From the NCBI RefSeq assembly GCF_945862485.1, contig NZ_CAMAYF010000007.1, positions 1-64,000 on the forward strand: 64,000 bases of DNA. Direction: 5' to 3'. The translations under genes and the position numbers were made by a program. The number at the start of each line of letters is the position of its first letter. Positions within the stretch are counted from its first letter, which is position 1. Origin of the DNA: Sphingorhabdus sp. EL138. Its GTDB lineage: Bacteria; Pseudomonadota; Alphaproteobacteria; Sphingomonadales; Sphingomonadaceae. Below, piece by piece: positions 17,375 through 26,261 of the stretch. Below the pieces are notes generated by a model. It ran no database searches. It saw only the letters and a program-made list of their open reading frames with translations, and was not told the DNA's origin.

Positions 17375-18370
17375 ATGCGCGCCTTGTTATCAACCGCCAG
17401 CGGCGGCCCCGAAACGCTCGTTATAGGCGAATTGCCTGAGCCCGTTGCTGGCCCGGGTCAAGTCGTGGTCGCGGTAAAGGCGTGCTCGATCAACTTTCCC
17501 GACACGTTGATGATTGTCGACCTGTATCAGTTCAAACCAGAACGCCCCTTTGCGCCAGGCGGCGAAATCGCCGGTGTCGTCGAAGCGATTGGCGATGGCG
17601 TCAGCGGATTTGCCATTGGCGACCGCGTGATTGGCCTGTGCGGCAATGGTGGGCTTACCGAAAAGGTCGCCGTCGCAGCATTCAACTGCTTTAAAATGCC
17701 AGACGGCATGTCTTTTGACGATGGTGCATCATTGCTCATGACTTATGGTACGTCGATTCATGCGCTGAAGGATCGTGGTCATATGAAGGCTGGGGACAAT
17801 ATCCTTGTCCTTGGTGGTGCTGGCGGTATCGGCATTTCGGCGATTGAGTTGGCAAAGGCCTATGGCGGACGCGTTGTTGCAGGTGTTTCGAGTGAAGCGA
17901 AGGCGGACATCGCGCGCGAAGCTGGCGCCGATGAAGTTTTGGTTTACCCGCATCAGCCCTTCGATAAGGACCAATCCAAAGCCGTGGCCGAGATGTTTAA
18001 GACCGCCGCTGGCCGCGATGGTTATAACATCATCTATGACACGGTCGGCGGGGACTATAGCGAGCCTGCGGTCCGCGCTATTGCATGGGAAGGCAAGTTT
18101 TTGGTCGTTGGCTTCCCCGCTGGTATCGCCAAGCTACCATTGAACCTGACATTGCTTAAAAGCTGCGACGTTTGCGGCGTCTTCTGGGGTGCCTTTGCCG
18201 CGCGCACACCGCAAAAGAACCATGCCAATGTTTCCGAACTGTTTGATCTCTATGCCGCGGGCAAGATCAAGCCGCGCATTTCCGAGACGTTCTCGCTGGC
18301 CGATGCCGGGACTGCGATTGCACGGCTTGGTGACCGCGCGGCTGTAGGGAAACTAGTGGTACACATTTGA
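17375..18370 (+). CDS. NADPH:quinone oxidoreductase family protein (zinc-free MDR)
   Basis: 331 aa, a medium-chain reductase. GroES-like half (about 1-125): INFPDTLMIVDLYQ, PGGEIAGVVEAIG, GDRVIGL. Rossmann half: VLGGAGGIGISAIELAKAYG binds NADPH. The catalytic and structural zinc cysteines of alcohol dehydrogenases are missing, as in QOR and acryloyl-CoA-reductase-like enzymes. The substrate is probably a quinone or enone. AGGAGAG lies just before ATG 17375, and the gene looks co-transcribed with leuD. Confidence 0.88.
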   Translation: MRALLSTASGGPETLVIGELPEPVAGPGQVVVAVKACSINFPDTLMIVDLYQFKPERPFAPGGEIAGVVEAIGDGVSGFAIGDRVIGLCGNGGLTEKVAVAAFNCFKMPDGMSFDDGASLLMTYGTSIHALKDRGHMKAGDNILVLGGAGGIGISAIELAKAYGGRVVAGVSSEAKADIAREAGADEVLVYPHQPFDKDQSKAVAEMFKTAAGRDGYNIIYDTVGGDYSEPAVRAIAWEGKFLVVGFPAGIAKLPLNLTLLKSCDVCGVFWGAFAARTPQKNHANVSELFDLYAAGKIKPRISETFSLADAGTAIARLGDRAAVGKLVVHI

Positions 18371-18438
18371 CATGCATCAGCCTTGTTGATTGGACGCAAA
18401 GCCATTATCTTGGGCAGGCAACAGATAGGAACTGCAAC

Positions 18439-18762
18439 ATGACAAGTTTCGACAACCGCGAAACCGCTTTTGAAAACAAGTTTGCGCATGACGCAGAAAC
18501 GCAGTTCAAGATAACCGCCCGCCGGAACAAGCTGCTGGGGCAGTGGGCCGCCGAAAAAATGGGCCTTACGCCAGAAGAAACCACCGCTTATGCCACTTCT
18601 GTGGTGCAAGCAGACTTTGAAGAAGCTGGCGACGAAGACGTGGTGCGCAAGCTGCTAGGTGATTTGACGTCGGCAGGCGTTGAAATTGATGACGCCATGA
18701 TCCGTAGCGCGCTTGAAGACAAGATGGTCGAAGCGCGCCGCCAGTTTATCGAGCCAGCATAA
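18439..18762 (+). CDS. DUF1476 protein (zeta-type F1-ATPase inhibitor)
   Basis: 107 aa, all-helical and charged. The family opening is clear: FDNRETAFENKFAHDAETQF. DUF1476 includes the zeta subunit of Paracoccus denitrificans ATP synthase, which blocks ATP hydrolysis by F1; this role is assumed from the family, and in other alphaproteobacteria the inhibition can be weak. ATG 18439 has ATAGGA upstream. The stop overlaps the BolA start (TAATG). Confidence 0.85.
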   Translation: MTSFDNRETAFENKFAHDAETQFKITARRNKLLGQWAAEKMGLTPEETTAYATSVVQADFEEAGDEDVVRKLLGDLTSAGVEIDDAMIRSALEDKMVEARRQFIEPA

Positions 18763-18998
18763 TGGCAATGCAGGCAGATGAAATTGAAGGCATGATTAAG
18801 GCCGCCTTGCCCGACGCGTTGGTGGAGATTACCGACCTTGCAGGTGACGGCAACCATTATGCCGCACGCGTAGTGAGCGAGAGCTTTCGCGGACTACCCC
18901 GTGTAAAGCAGCATAAGGCAGTTTATGACGCGTTGGGGGGCCGGATGGGCGGCGTTTTGCATGCCTTGCAGCTTACGACAGCCATTCCTCAGAATTAG
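18762..18998 (+). CDS. BolA/IbaG family protein
   Basis: 78 aa, a single BolA domain. The family parts are IEGMIKAALPDALVEITDL, the conserved histidine in AGDGNHYAARVVSESF, and the RVKQHKAVYDAL helix. BolA proteins bind a [2Fe-2S] cluster together with a CGFS monothiol glutaredoxin, and the next gene encodes exactly that partner. It overlaps the DUF1476 stop by one base. Confidence 0.9.
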   Translation: MAMQADEIEGMIKAALPDALVEITDLAGDGNHYAARVVSESFRGLPRVKQHKAVYDALGGRMGGVLHALQLTTAIPQN

Positions 18999-19017
18999 AA
19001 TTTTTGGAGTATAAAAG

Positions 19018-19344
19018 ATGAGCGTTCACGAACGGATCGAAGAGATCGTCAAAGGCAATGATGTTGTTCTGTTTATGAAGGGCAGCCCATTATTTCCGCA
19101 ATGTGGTTTTTCGAGCAAGGCGATAGCCATTCTTGACCATCTCAACGTCGCTTATGAAAGCGTCGATGTGCTGCAAGACATGGAAATCCGTGCTGGCATT
19201 AAGGACTATAGCGATTGGCCTACAATCCCGCAGCTTTACGTTAAGGGCGAGTTTTTGGGCGGTTCCGACATTATGATGGAAATGTACGAAGCTGGCGAAT
19301 TGCAAGAACTCGTCGAAACCGAGGGCCTCGCAAAGCCCGCATAA
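19018..19344 (+). CDS. grxD: Grx4-type monothiol glutaredoxin
   Basis: 108 aa. The active site is C29-G-F-S (FPQCGFSSKA), with the glutathione-binding WPTIPQLYVKGEFLGGSDIM. Monothiol CGFS glutaredoxins carry and transfer [2Fe-2S] clusters and pair with BolA, encoded just upstream. TTGGAG precedes ATG 19018. A strong hairpin follows the stop. Confidence 0.94.
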   Translation: MSVHERIEEIVKGNDVVLFMKGSPLFPQCGFSSKAIAILDHLNVAYESVDVLQDMEIRAGIKDYSDWPTIPQLYVKGEFLGGSDIMMEMYEAGELQELVETEGLAKPA

Positions 19345-19361
19345 GCATTAAGATGCATTAC

Positions 19362-19397
19362 ATCTTCATGTGGCGCGCTGACGCGTCACATGAAGAT
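19362..19397. terminator. bidirectional terminator between grxD and the MFS gene
   Basis: A perfect 11-bp stem (ATCTTCATGTG 19362-19372, CACATGAAGAT 19387-19397) extends through a G-T pair and CGCG/CGCG to about 16 bp with a 4-nt loop. It stands between two converging genes. The T-run after it is short (TTTCAT), so efficiency is uncertain; on the minus strand the flank is TAATGC. Confidence 0.65.
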
Positions 19398-19411
19398 TTC
19401 ATATCTAGCTA

Positions 19412-20659
19412 TCATGCGGCAATTGCTCCGCCTTTCTCAACGCGCCGAATATTTGGCAAAAGCCAATGCAACCAGCCCAAGGCGAGTAAATAAGACGCCG
19501 CCGCAAAGATAAACAGCGGTGTGAAACCCAATCCGGCGGCCAAGACAGCGCCCGTCACCAGCTGAATCAAGGCACCCCCCATATTGCCCATAAATGCGCC
19601 AAAGGCGGTAACGCGCCCAACCTTGCCGCGCGGCACGACGTCGGTGATAATCGAGAATATCGATAACGAAAAACCCTGATGCCCGGCCATCACAAAACCC
19701 ATCATGATCGCCACAGGCCAGAACGAGTCCAGCGTGAGAACAAAAGGCAATGGCACCACAATCGCCGCCGACCCGAACATGATCGTCTTACGCACGCGGT
19801 TGACGCTCCACCCGGCCTCTAAAAGCCGCGTTGACAACCAGCCTGCAAACAATGCGCCAGCCCCCGACCCGAAAAACGCAATCGCAAGCGGGATCGCAAG
19901 CTCGCTTGTCGTCAGACCGAATTCCTTGCGGTAAAAATCTGGCAGCCAGAAATTGATGAGCCACCAAGTCGCGTCGGACAACATTTTGGCGATCACGATT
20001 GCCCACGTACGCCGTTCCATCAATATCGGGCCATAAGGCGCACCATCATCGGCAAAGTCTCGACTGGCGTCTTCGGCTTTATCGTCAAACTTCACTCCCC
20101 GCGCGCACCACAGCCACAGTGCCAGCGTGATAAAACCGCCGACCCCGCCAAAGATGAGCGCCCCGCGCCATCCCCAAATAGCGGCAATGACGGGGATGAA
20201 AAACGGCATGGTGATGGTACCAATACCGGCAATCGCCGTGCCGACACCAAAGGCGAACGAACGCTTGTCCGGGGGGAAAAGGGTTGCAACGGTCTTGATG
20301 GTCAGCGGCGTTTGCACGGCTTCGGTCGCGCCAAGGCCAATACGCGCAGCCACAACATGCCAGCCTGCGATTGCCCAGCCATGCGCCATGGCGGCAAGAC
20401 TCCATGTCGTTACGCCAGCTATCATCGAACGCAGCACGCCGATTCTATCAACAAGCCAACCAGTGAACAGGAAAGACAGCGCTGCTGCAACCTGCGTTAC
20501 AAAAGCGAGATTGGCAAAATCGGTATCAGTCCAGCCGAGGTCAGTCGAAATATCGGGCTTCAGGATCGCGATAACCGGCCGATCCATGGCATTGAAGATT
20601 CCGGCGACACATAGCAGCCCAAATAGCACCCAGCGCAGCGTCGGCGTGATTGGCTTCAT
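19412..20659 (-). CDS. MFS transporter (anion:cation symporter-like)
   Basis: 415 aa with about twelve helices. The first half has FNAMDRPVIAILKPDISTDL and FTGWLVDRIGVLRSM, which fits the MFS loop 2-3 motif. The layout resembles ACS-family transporters of organic acids (hexuronates, galactonate, phthalate). The substrate is unknown. ATG 20659 gives a normal cytoplasmic N-terminus. It is divergent from the YeiH gene with a 95-bp gap. Confidence 0.83.
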   Translation of the reverse strand: MKPITPTLRWVLFGLLCVAGIFNAMDRPVIAILKPDISTDLGWTDTDFANLAFVTQVAAALSFLFTGWLVDRIGVLRSMIAGVTTWSLAAMAHGWAIAGWHVVAARIGLGATEAVQTPLTIKTVATLFPPDKRSFAFGVGTAIAGIGTITMPFFIPVIAAIWGWRGALIFGGVGGFITLALWLWCARGVKFDDKAEDASRDFADDGAPYGPILMERRTWAIVIAKMLSDATWWLINFWLPDFYRKEFGLTTSELAIPLAIAFFGSGAGALFAGWLSTRLLEAGWSVNRVRKTIMFGSAAIVVPLPFVLTLDSFWPVAIMMGFVMAGHQGFSLSIFSIITDVVPRGKVGRVTAFGAFMGNMGGALIQLVTGAVLAAGLGFTPLFIFAAASYLLALGWLHWLLPNIRRVEKGGAIAA

Positions 20660-20754
20660 ATCGCTTGACCCCACTGCATCATTGCCCCCGCTCGGCCGAG
20701 AGCGCATCCCGCTTTATGCTGGAACTCCTCGCGCACTCGCCTATAGAAGGCGAT

Positions 20755-21828
20755 ATGACACCGCAAGACATAAACGCGAATTACATCGCTGACCTGTACG
20801 GCGAAACCTACCTCGCGGAGGATAATCCTGCGCGCGCCAAACGGTTAACAATCAGCGCCTTGTTTCCGGGACTTGCGGTCGTCGGCATTGCCTCCGTCGC
20901 CGCAACTTGGTTTTCTGAACATTATGGCATGCCCGTCATCTTGGCGGGTTTGCTGCTTGGCCTGGCACTCAATTTTGTGTCGGCTGAACAAAAGGTGCAT
21001 CCCGGGCTTGATTTCTGCGGCACGTCCTGCTTGCGCTGGGGCATTGTGTTGTTGGGCACACAAGTCACTGCGATGCAAATTGGCGGGCTCGGTGCGCTCG
21101 CATTTTTGGGACTGCTCGGCATCATGTCTTTGGTCATGGGTGCTGGGCTTTTAGGTGCGCGTCTCGGCGGACAAAGCCGCTACGTAGGCTGGTTAGCCGG
21201 CGGCGCGACCGCCATTTGCGGCGCATCCGCAGCCTTGGCGATTTACGCCGTTATAGGCCGCGAGCGCCTGAACCAGTCGCAGTTTACGCTCATTCTCGTT
21301 GGCGTGGCTTTGGCAAGCGCGGTCGCCATGTCCTTCTACCCGCTCATTGCGGTACAGCTCGATTTCACTGACACACAAGCGGGCTTCTTAATGGGCGCTG
21401 CGGTGCATGACGTCGCGCAATCTTTAGGTGGCGGCTATAGCTTCTCACAATCGGCAGGTGAGACGGCGACGATCGTGAAACTGTCCCGCGTCGCGCTCCT
21501 TGCACCAGCGGTTGCGCTTGTCGGGCTTGCTATTGGTTCAACCGATGGCCGCTCCACAAGTTTCGTGTCCAAACTGAAGCTGCCATGGTTCATCATCGCC
21601 TTCTTTGTTACCGTTGCCTTAAATTCCATCGTTGACGCGCCCGACTGGGTGGCGGAATATGGCCTGGTCGCTTCCAAGGCGATGCTGTTGTTTGCGGTGA
21701 CGGCCACCGCTATGCGGTCACGGCTTGATCTGTTACTCACCCAAGGGTGGAGAGCACTGCTTCCGGTGATACTGGCGACCTTGACCGCCTTTATAGCGGC
21801 AGCGGCATTTGCATGGGCATTTTTATGA
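20755..21828 (+). CDS. YeiH family putative sulfate exporter
   Basis: 357 aa, about ten helices after a soluble N-terminus. Family marks are ILAGLLLGLALNFVS, GLDFCGTSCLRWGIVLLGTQ, GGATAICGASAALAIYAVIG and GAAVHDVAQSLGGGYSFS. YeiH/DUF1132-like proteins are annotated as sulfate exporters, but evidence in bacteria is limited. ATG 20755 has AGAAGG 4 nt upstream. The stop overlaps the glpD start (ATGA). Confidence 0.85.
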   Translation: MTPQDINANYIADLYGETYLAEDNPARAKRLTISALFPGLAVVGIASVAATWFSEHYGMPVILAGLLLGLALNFVSAEQKVHPGLDFCGTSCLRWGIVLLGTQVTAMQIGGLGALAFLGLLGIMSLVMGAGLLGARLGGQSRYVGWLAGGATAICGASAALAIYAVIGRERLNQSQFTLILVGVALASAVAMSFYPLIAVQLDFTDTQAGFLMGAAVHDVAQSLGGGYSFSQSAGETATIVKLSRVALLAPAVALVGLAIGSTDGRSTSFVSKLKLPWFIIAFFVTVALNSIVDAPDWVAEYGLVASKAMLLFAVTATAMRSRLDLLLTQGWRALLPVILATLTAFIAAAAFAWAFL

Positions 21829-23360
21829 ATCAGATAATTTATGATTTGGCCGTAATTGGCGGCGGCATAAACGGCGCAGGTATTGCACGGGACGCCGCTG
21901 GTCGGGGCGCTAAAGTCATCCTGCTTGAACGCGGGGATTTGGCGCGTGGCACATCGTCCGCCTCGACGAAGCTCATCCATGGGGGGCTTCGCTATCTTGA
22001 GCATTATGAATTCGCATTAGTGCGCGAATCCTTGATCGAACGCGAGCGGCTTTGGGCCATCGCCCCGCATATCATCTGGCCGCTACGTTTCATTTTGCCG
22101 CATCAAAAAGGGATTCGTCCTGCGTGGCTCGTGCGGCTTGGTTTGTTTCTGTACGACCATATTGGTGGCAGGAAATTGCTGCCCGCGACTCGGACGGTCA
22201 ATTTAAAAACCGAGCCTGCGGGCAAACCGCTTCGGCCCGAATTTGTGAAGGCATTTGAATATTCGGACTGCTGGGTCGATGACGCGCGCTTGGTCGTTTT
22301 GAACGCGATGGACGCCGCGGAACATAAGGCAGATATTCGTACCCGGTCCGAAGTGACGCACCTCGAGCGTCGCGACGGATTGTGGCATATACAAATTGTC
22401 GGACAAGAACCCGTCCGTGCCCGCGCGGTTGCCAATGCGGCGGGACCAGCGGTACTCGACTTGCTCGCACGGACAAGTGGGCATGACCGGCCATCAGGCG
22501 GTACAATCCGCTTGGTAAGAGGATCGCATATCGTGGTCCGCAAGATGTTCGACACACCGCAAGCTTATTTCTGCCAAAACCCCGACGGCCGCATATTCTT
22601 TGCGATACCGTATGAGGATGACTTTACCCTCATCGGGACGACTGATGCCGACCATAAAGGTTCGTTGGAAGACATTCACGCGACGGCAGAAGAGATTGAT
22701 TACATTTGCGCGTCGGCCGCGGCCTATTTCAAACAAACCATCACAGCTGCGGACGTGCTGTACAGCTTTGCCGGTGTCCGGCCCTTGGTCGATGACGGCT
22801 CAGGCAAACCGGAAACAGCATCGCGTGGATATCATTTCGAACTGGATGTAGGTGCAGACGAAACGGCACCTATCCTCTCGGTCTTTGGCGGCAAAATAAC
22901 CACCTATCGGCACTTAGCCGAGAGTGCGGTCGAACGGCTTTCAAAGCATTTGGCTATACTTAAAGGCGAAAGCTGGACATTGCGTCAGCCATTACCAGGT
23001 GGGGATTTCCCAATTGATGGCGCCAATCGCCTCGCCCAAGATATTCAGGGGGAGCATGTTTATTTGCCTGCATCACTTGTTCACCGTTGGGTGCGGAGCT
23101 ACGGAACAAAGGCGCGTTCCTTCTTATCAAACGCCAGCGCACTTGCCGATTTGGGTACGGATTTCGGGCATGGTCTATATGCGGTTGAGGTCAATTATCT
23201 CATCAGCCGCGAATGGGCGCGTTCCGCTGAAGATATATTGTGGCGGCGCAGCAAGCTTGGCCTTCGGTTTGCAGAGGTGGAAACGCGAAAGCTGGAAGAT
23301 TATGTCAACGCTGTGCTGCACAAAAATAATTTCAGCGACACGGAGTCCTTTCCGGCTTGA
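21825..23360 (+). CDS. glpD: glycerol-3-phosphate dehydrogenase (FAD, respiratory)
   Basis: 511 aa. The FAD-binding N-terminus is DLAVIGGGINGAGIARDAAG, followed by the GlpD marks RGTSSASTKLIHGGLRYLEH and LFLYDHIGGRKLLP. FAIPYEDDFTLIGTTDADHKG and FGGKITTYRHLAES are in the substrate half. It oxidises sn-glycerol 3-phosphate to dihydroxyacetone phosphate and passes electrons to quinone at the inner membrane. No glpK, glpF or glpR is adjacent. The start overlaps the YeiH stop. Confidence 0.94.
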   Translation: MNQIIYDLAVIGGGINGAGIARDAAGRGAKVILLERGDLARGTSSASTKLIHGGLRYLEHYEFALVRESLIERERLWAIAPHIIWPLRFILPHQKGIRPAWLVRLGLFLYDHIGGRKLLPATRTVNLKTEPAGKPLRPEFVKAFEYSDCWVDDARLVVLNAMDAAEHKADIRTRSEVTHLERRDGLWHIQIVGQEPVRARAVANAAGPAVLDLLARTSGHDRPSGGTIRLVRGSHIVVRKMFDTPQAYFCQNPDGRIFFAIPYEDDFTLIGTTDADHKGSLEDIHATAEEIDYICASAAAYFKQTITAADVLYSFAGVRPLVDDGSGKPETASRGYHFELDVGADETAPILSVFGGKITTYRHLAESAVERLSKHLAILKGESWTLRQPLPGGDFPIDGANRLAQDIQGEHVYLPASLVHRWVRSYGTKARSFLSNASALADLGTDFGHGLYAVEVNYLISREWARSAEDILWRRSKLGLRFAEVETRKLEDYVNAVLHKNNFSDTESFPA

Positions 23361-23386
23361 TTTCCATGTATAAAGGGACCATCTGC

Positions 23387-23419
23387 CCCCAATCGGAGTA
23401 AATTTATCTGATTAGGGGA
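23387..23419. promoter_or_regulatory. palindromic operator candidate of the Rrf2 suf regulator
   Basis: A long inverted repeat has outer arms CCCCAATC (23387-23394) and GATTAGGGG (23411-23419 region), inner GA/TC bases and a 9-nt A/T-rich centre (GTAAATTTA). In short form it is AATCnGA-N9-TCnGATT flanked by CCCC and GGGG. It overlaps the SD (AGGGGA) of the regulator gene, so a bound dimer could block both transcription and translation start. Autoregulation is usual for IscR/SufR-like Rrf2 proteins. Confidence 0.6.
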
Positions 23420-23425
23420 CGCAAT

Positions 23426-23839
23426 ATGCGTTTGTCGAATATGGCCGATTATGCAGTGGTGATCATGAGCGCAGCGTCGCGCCACTGCGGTTTTGCGCGC
23501 GTGTCGGCCACTGATCTTGCCGCCGAAACTGGCCTGGCCCTGCCGACGACGCAAAAGCTGGTGAGCATATTGACAAAGGCGGGCCTGTTGCGTTCGGCCC
23601 GTGGTACAGGCGGCGGCATCATGCTGGCCCGCCCCGCAGCCGCGATCACCATTGCCGATATTATCGAAGCTGTCGAAGGTCCGATTGCGCTGACCATATG
23701 TTGCGATTCACACAAACAAGCGATGGGGCAACATTGTGTGAAGGAAGGCAGCTGCCACGTCCAGGCGCACTGGCCAGTGGTCAACAATGCGGTGCGCGGT
23801 GCCTTAGCACAAATCAATTTGGCGGGATTAACGCGATGA
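23426..23839 (+). CDS. Rrf2 family regulator of the SUF Fe-S assembly operon
   Basis: 137 aa. The winged helix is at about 1-70 ([20 protein letters not shown] as recognition part, [12 protein letters not shown] as wing). Four cysteines, C92, C93, C104 and C110, are in place to bind an Fe-S cluster, like the three of IscR. It matches the type annotated as SUF system assembly regulator. It probably senses cluster status and controls sufB onward; its stop overlaps sufB by 4 bp. Confidence 0.9.
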   Translation: MRLSNMADYAVVIMSAASRHCGFARVSATDLAAETGLALPTTQKLVSILTKAGLLRSARGTGGGIMLARPAAAITIADIIEAVEGPIALTICCDSHKQAMGQHCVKEGSCHVQAHWPVVNNAVRGALAQINLAGLTR

Positions 23840-25338
23840 GCGATGACATGGACATTAAGGACAAGGCCGCTTGGGATGCCGCAGAACGCGTCGCGGATTA
23901 TGAGCATGGCTGGTCATCAGACATCGAAACCGACTTCGCGCCCAAGGGCCTGACCGAGGATACCGTCCGCTTTATCTCCGCCAAAAAGAATGAGCCCGAA
24001 TGGATGCTCGAATGGCGGTTGAAGGCGTTCGCAAGTTGGAAAACGATGACGCCGCCCGATTGGGCCAAGCTCAACGTGCCACCCATCGATTATCAGGACG
24101 CCTATTATTATGCCGAGCCAAAGGCGAAACCAAAGCTTGGTTCGCTGGACGAGGTTGATCCTGAAATCCTGCGCATTTATGAAAAGCTTGGTATTCCAAT
24201 TGCCGAGCAGAAGTTGCTCGCGGGTGTAGAAGGCGGCGAAGATGGCGGCTTGCCGCAACCCCGCGTCGCGGTTGATGCCGTGTTTGACAGTGTCTCGGTC
24301 GCCACCACTTTTCGCGCCGAACTGGAGCGCGCCGGCGTTATCTTCCGCAGCATATCAGAAGCGATTAAAGAATATCCGGAGCTGGTGAAAAAATGGCTCG
24401 GCAAGATTGTGCCGATGCACGACAATTATTTCGCGACATTAAACTGCGCAGTCTTTTCCGACGGGACGTTCGTGTACATCCCCGAAGGTGTGCGTTGCCC
24501 GATGGAGCTTAGTACCTATTTCCGGATTAATGCCGAAAACACCGGCCAGTTTGAACGCACGTTGATTATCGCCGACAAGGGCAGTTACGTGTCCTATCTC
24601 GAAGGCTGCACCGCGCCGATGCGCGACGAAAACCAATTGCACGCCGCTGTCGTTGAACTCGTCGCGCTCGACGATGCCGAAATCAAATATTCGACGGTGC
24701 AAAATTGGTATCCCGGCGACGCCGAGGGTAAAGGCGGCATCTACAATTTCGTAACCAAGCGGGCGCTTTGTCAGGGCCGAAACAGCAAGGTAAGCTGGAC
24801 TCAGGTCGAAACCGGCAGCGCCGTGACATGGAAATATCCAAGCTGCGTATTGAATGGGGAAAATTCGGTGGGCGAATTTTACTCGGTCGCTGTGACGAAC
24901 AATTATCAGCAAGCCGACACCGGCACCAAGATGATCCACAATGGCAAAGGCAGCCGCTCGACCATCGTCAGCAAGGGCATCAGCGCCGGACACAGCAACA
25001 ACACCTATCGCGGCTTGGTCCGCGTTGCGCCGAATGCCGAAGGCGTGCGCAACTTCACCCAGTGCGATTCGCTGCTGCTCGGGTCCTTAAGCGGCGCACA
25101 CACCGTTCCCTATATCGAAGTCCGCAACCCAAGCGCACAGATTGAACATGAAGCAACGACAAGCAAGATCAGCGATGACCAGATGTTCTACGCAATGGCC
25201 CGCGGCTTAAACACGGAAGAAGCGGTGACGTTGATTGTGAATGGCTTTGCCAAGGAAGTATTGCAGCAACTGCCGATGGAATTTGCGGTGGAGGCACAGA
25301 AACTGCTGGGAATTAGCTTAGAGGGATCGGTTGGATAA
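23836..25338 (+). CDS. sufB: Fe-S cluster assembly protein SufB
   Basis: 500 aa, the expected length. Typical regions are [59 protein letters not shown] and [20 protein letters not shown]. SufB is the scaffold core of the SufBCD complex that builds Fe-S clusters from persulfide sulfur. ATG 23836 overlaps the regulator stop. It is followed by sufC in 52 bp. Confidence 0.97.
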   Translation: MSDDMDIKDKAAWDAAERVADYEHGWSSDIETDFAPKGLTEDTVRFISAKKNEPEWMLEWRLKAFASWKTMTPPDWAKLNVPPIDYQDAYYYAEPKAKPKLGSLDEVDPEILRIYEKLGIPIAEQKLLAGVEGGEDGGLPQPRVAVDAVFDSVSVATTFRAELERAGVIFRSISEAIKEYPELVKKWLGKIVPMHDNYFATLNCAVFSDGTFVYIPEGVRCPMELSTYFRINAENTGQFERTLIIADKGSYVSYLEGCTAPMRDENQLHAAVVELVALDDAEIKYSTVQNWYPGDAEGKGGIYNFVTKRALCQGRNSKVSWTQVETGSAVTWKYPSCVLNGENSVGEFYSVAVTNNYQQADTGTKMIHNGKGSRSTIVSKGISAGHSNNTYRGLVRVAPNAEGVRNFTQCDSLLLGSLSGAHTVPYIEVRNPSAQIEHEATTSKISDDQMFYAMARGLNTEEAVTLIVNGFAKEVLQQLPMEFAVEAQKLLGISLEGSVG

Positions 25339-25390
25339 ACCAAACAGCGCCCAATGATCGAACCAAGCTTTGATGGATAAAAGAAGTAAC

Positions 25391-26134
25391 ATGCTCCAAA
25401 TTACAAATCTCCACGCCAATGTTGGCGACAAGCCTATTCTTAAAGGCCTCACACTTTCCCTGAACGCAGGCGAAATCCACGCGATCATGGGACCGAATGG
25501 TGCGGGCAAATCAACGCTTGGTTATGTGCTGTCCGGCCGACCAGGTTATGAGGTGACGGAGGGTGAGGTGACATTTAACGGCCAAAACCTCCTCGACCTC
25601 GAACCGCATGAACGCGCGGCGGCTGGGTGTTTTTTAGGTTTCCAATATCCCGTCGAAATTCCCGGCGTATCAAATGTCCAGTTTTTGCGTGAAGCATTGA
25701 ATGCGCAGCGCAAGAACCGAAACGAAGCTCCACTATCGGGCGCGGAATTTCTTAAAGTTGCGCGTGAACAAGCGACAGCGCTGGGCATGGATATGGACAT
25801 GCTCAAGCGCCCTGTAAATGTCGGCTTTTCCGGCGGTGAAAAGAAGCGCAATGAAATGGTCCAAATGGGCATCATTAACCCCGCGCTCGCGATCCTCGAT
25901 GAAACCGACAGCGGCCTCGACATCGACGCATTGCGCATCGTCGGCGACGGCATCAACCGGATCATGCGGCGCCCCGATAAGGCCGTGTTGCTTATCACCC
26001 ATTACCAACGCTTACTCGATTATGTGAAGCCGGACTTTGTCCACGTCCTCGCCGATGGGCGCATCACGCGGAGTGGCGGACCTGAGCTCGCGCTGGAACT
26101 CGAGCGTGACGGATATAAGGAACTAGCGGCGTGA
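25391..26134 (+). CDS. sufC: Fe-S cluster assembly ATPase SufC
   Basis: 247 aa ABC-type ATPase. Walker A is GPNGAGKST, the signature is NVGFSGGEKKRNEM, and Walker B is ALAILDETDSGLD, with the TDSGLD form specific to SufC. It binds SufB and SufD and drives the conformational change needed for cluster assembly. ATG 25391 gives the standard N-terminus MLQITNLHANVG and follows AAAAGAAG. An inverted repeat pair separates it from sufD. Confidence 0.96.
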   Translation: MLQITNLHANVGDKPILKGLTLSLNAGEIHAIMGPNGAGKSTLGYVLSGRPGYEVTEGEVTFNGQNLLDLEPHERAAAGCFLGFQYPVEIPGVSNVQFLREALNAQRKNRNEAPLSGAEFLKVAREQATALGMDMDMLKRPVNVGFSGGEKKRNEMVQMGIINPALAILDETDSGLDIDALRIVGDGINRIMRRPDKAVLLITHYQRLLDYVKPDFVHVLADGRITRSGGPELALELERDGYKELAA

Positions 26135-26160
26135 GTATCTACATTGCCTTTATCCAACAC

Positions 26161-26251
26161 CGTCATGCTGAACTTGTTTCAGCATCTATCGTGACGATCA
26201 AGCCAAAGAGTATAGAAGCGAAATGGACCCTGAAACAAGTTCAGGGTGACG
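26161..26251. repeat. REP doublet (REPIN-like) between sufC and sufD, copy 1
   Basis: Two 26-bp REP units are in inverted orientation, at 26161-26186 and 26226-26251, with a 39-bp unique middle. Unit 1 forms a hairpin with 8-bp arms ATGCTGAA/TTCAGCAT and loop CTTGT. Unit 2 forms CCCTGAA/TTCAGGG with the complementary loop ACAAG. A second copy with the same arms lies at 49377-49466. Such doublets are normally moved in trans by RAYT transposases; none is seen in the window. Confidence 0.85.
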
Positions 26252-26261
26252 GAGTGTGGGA

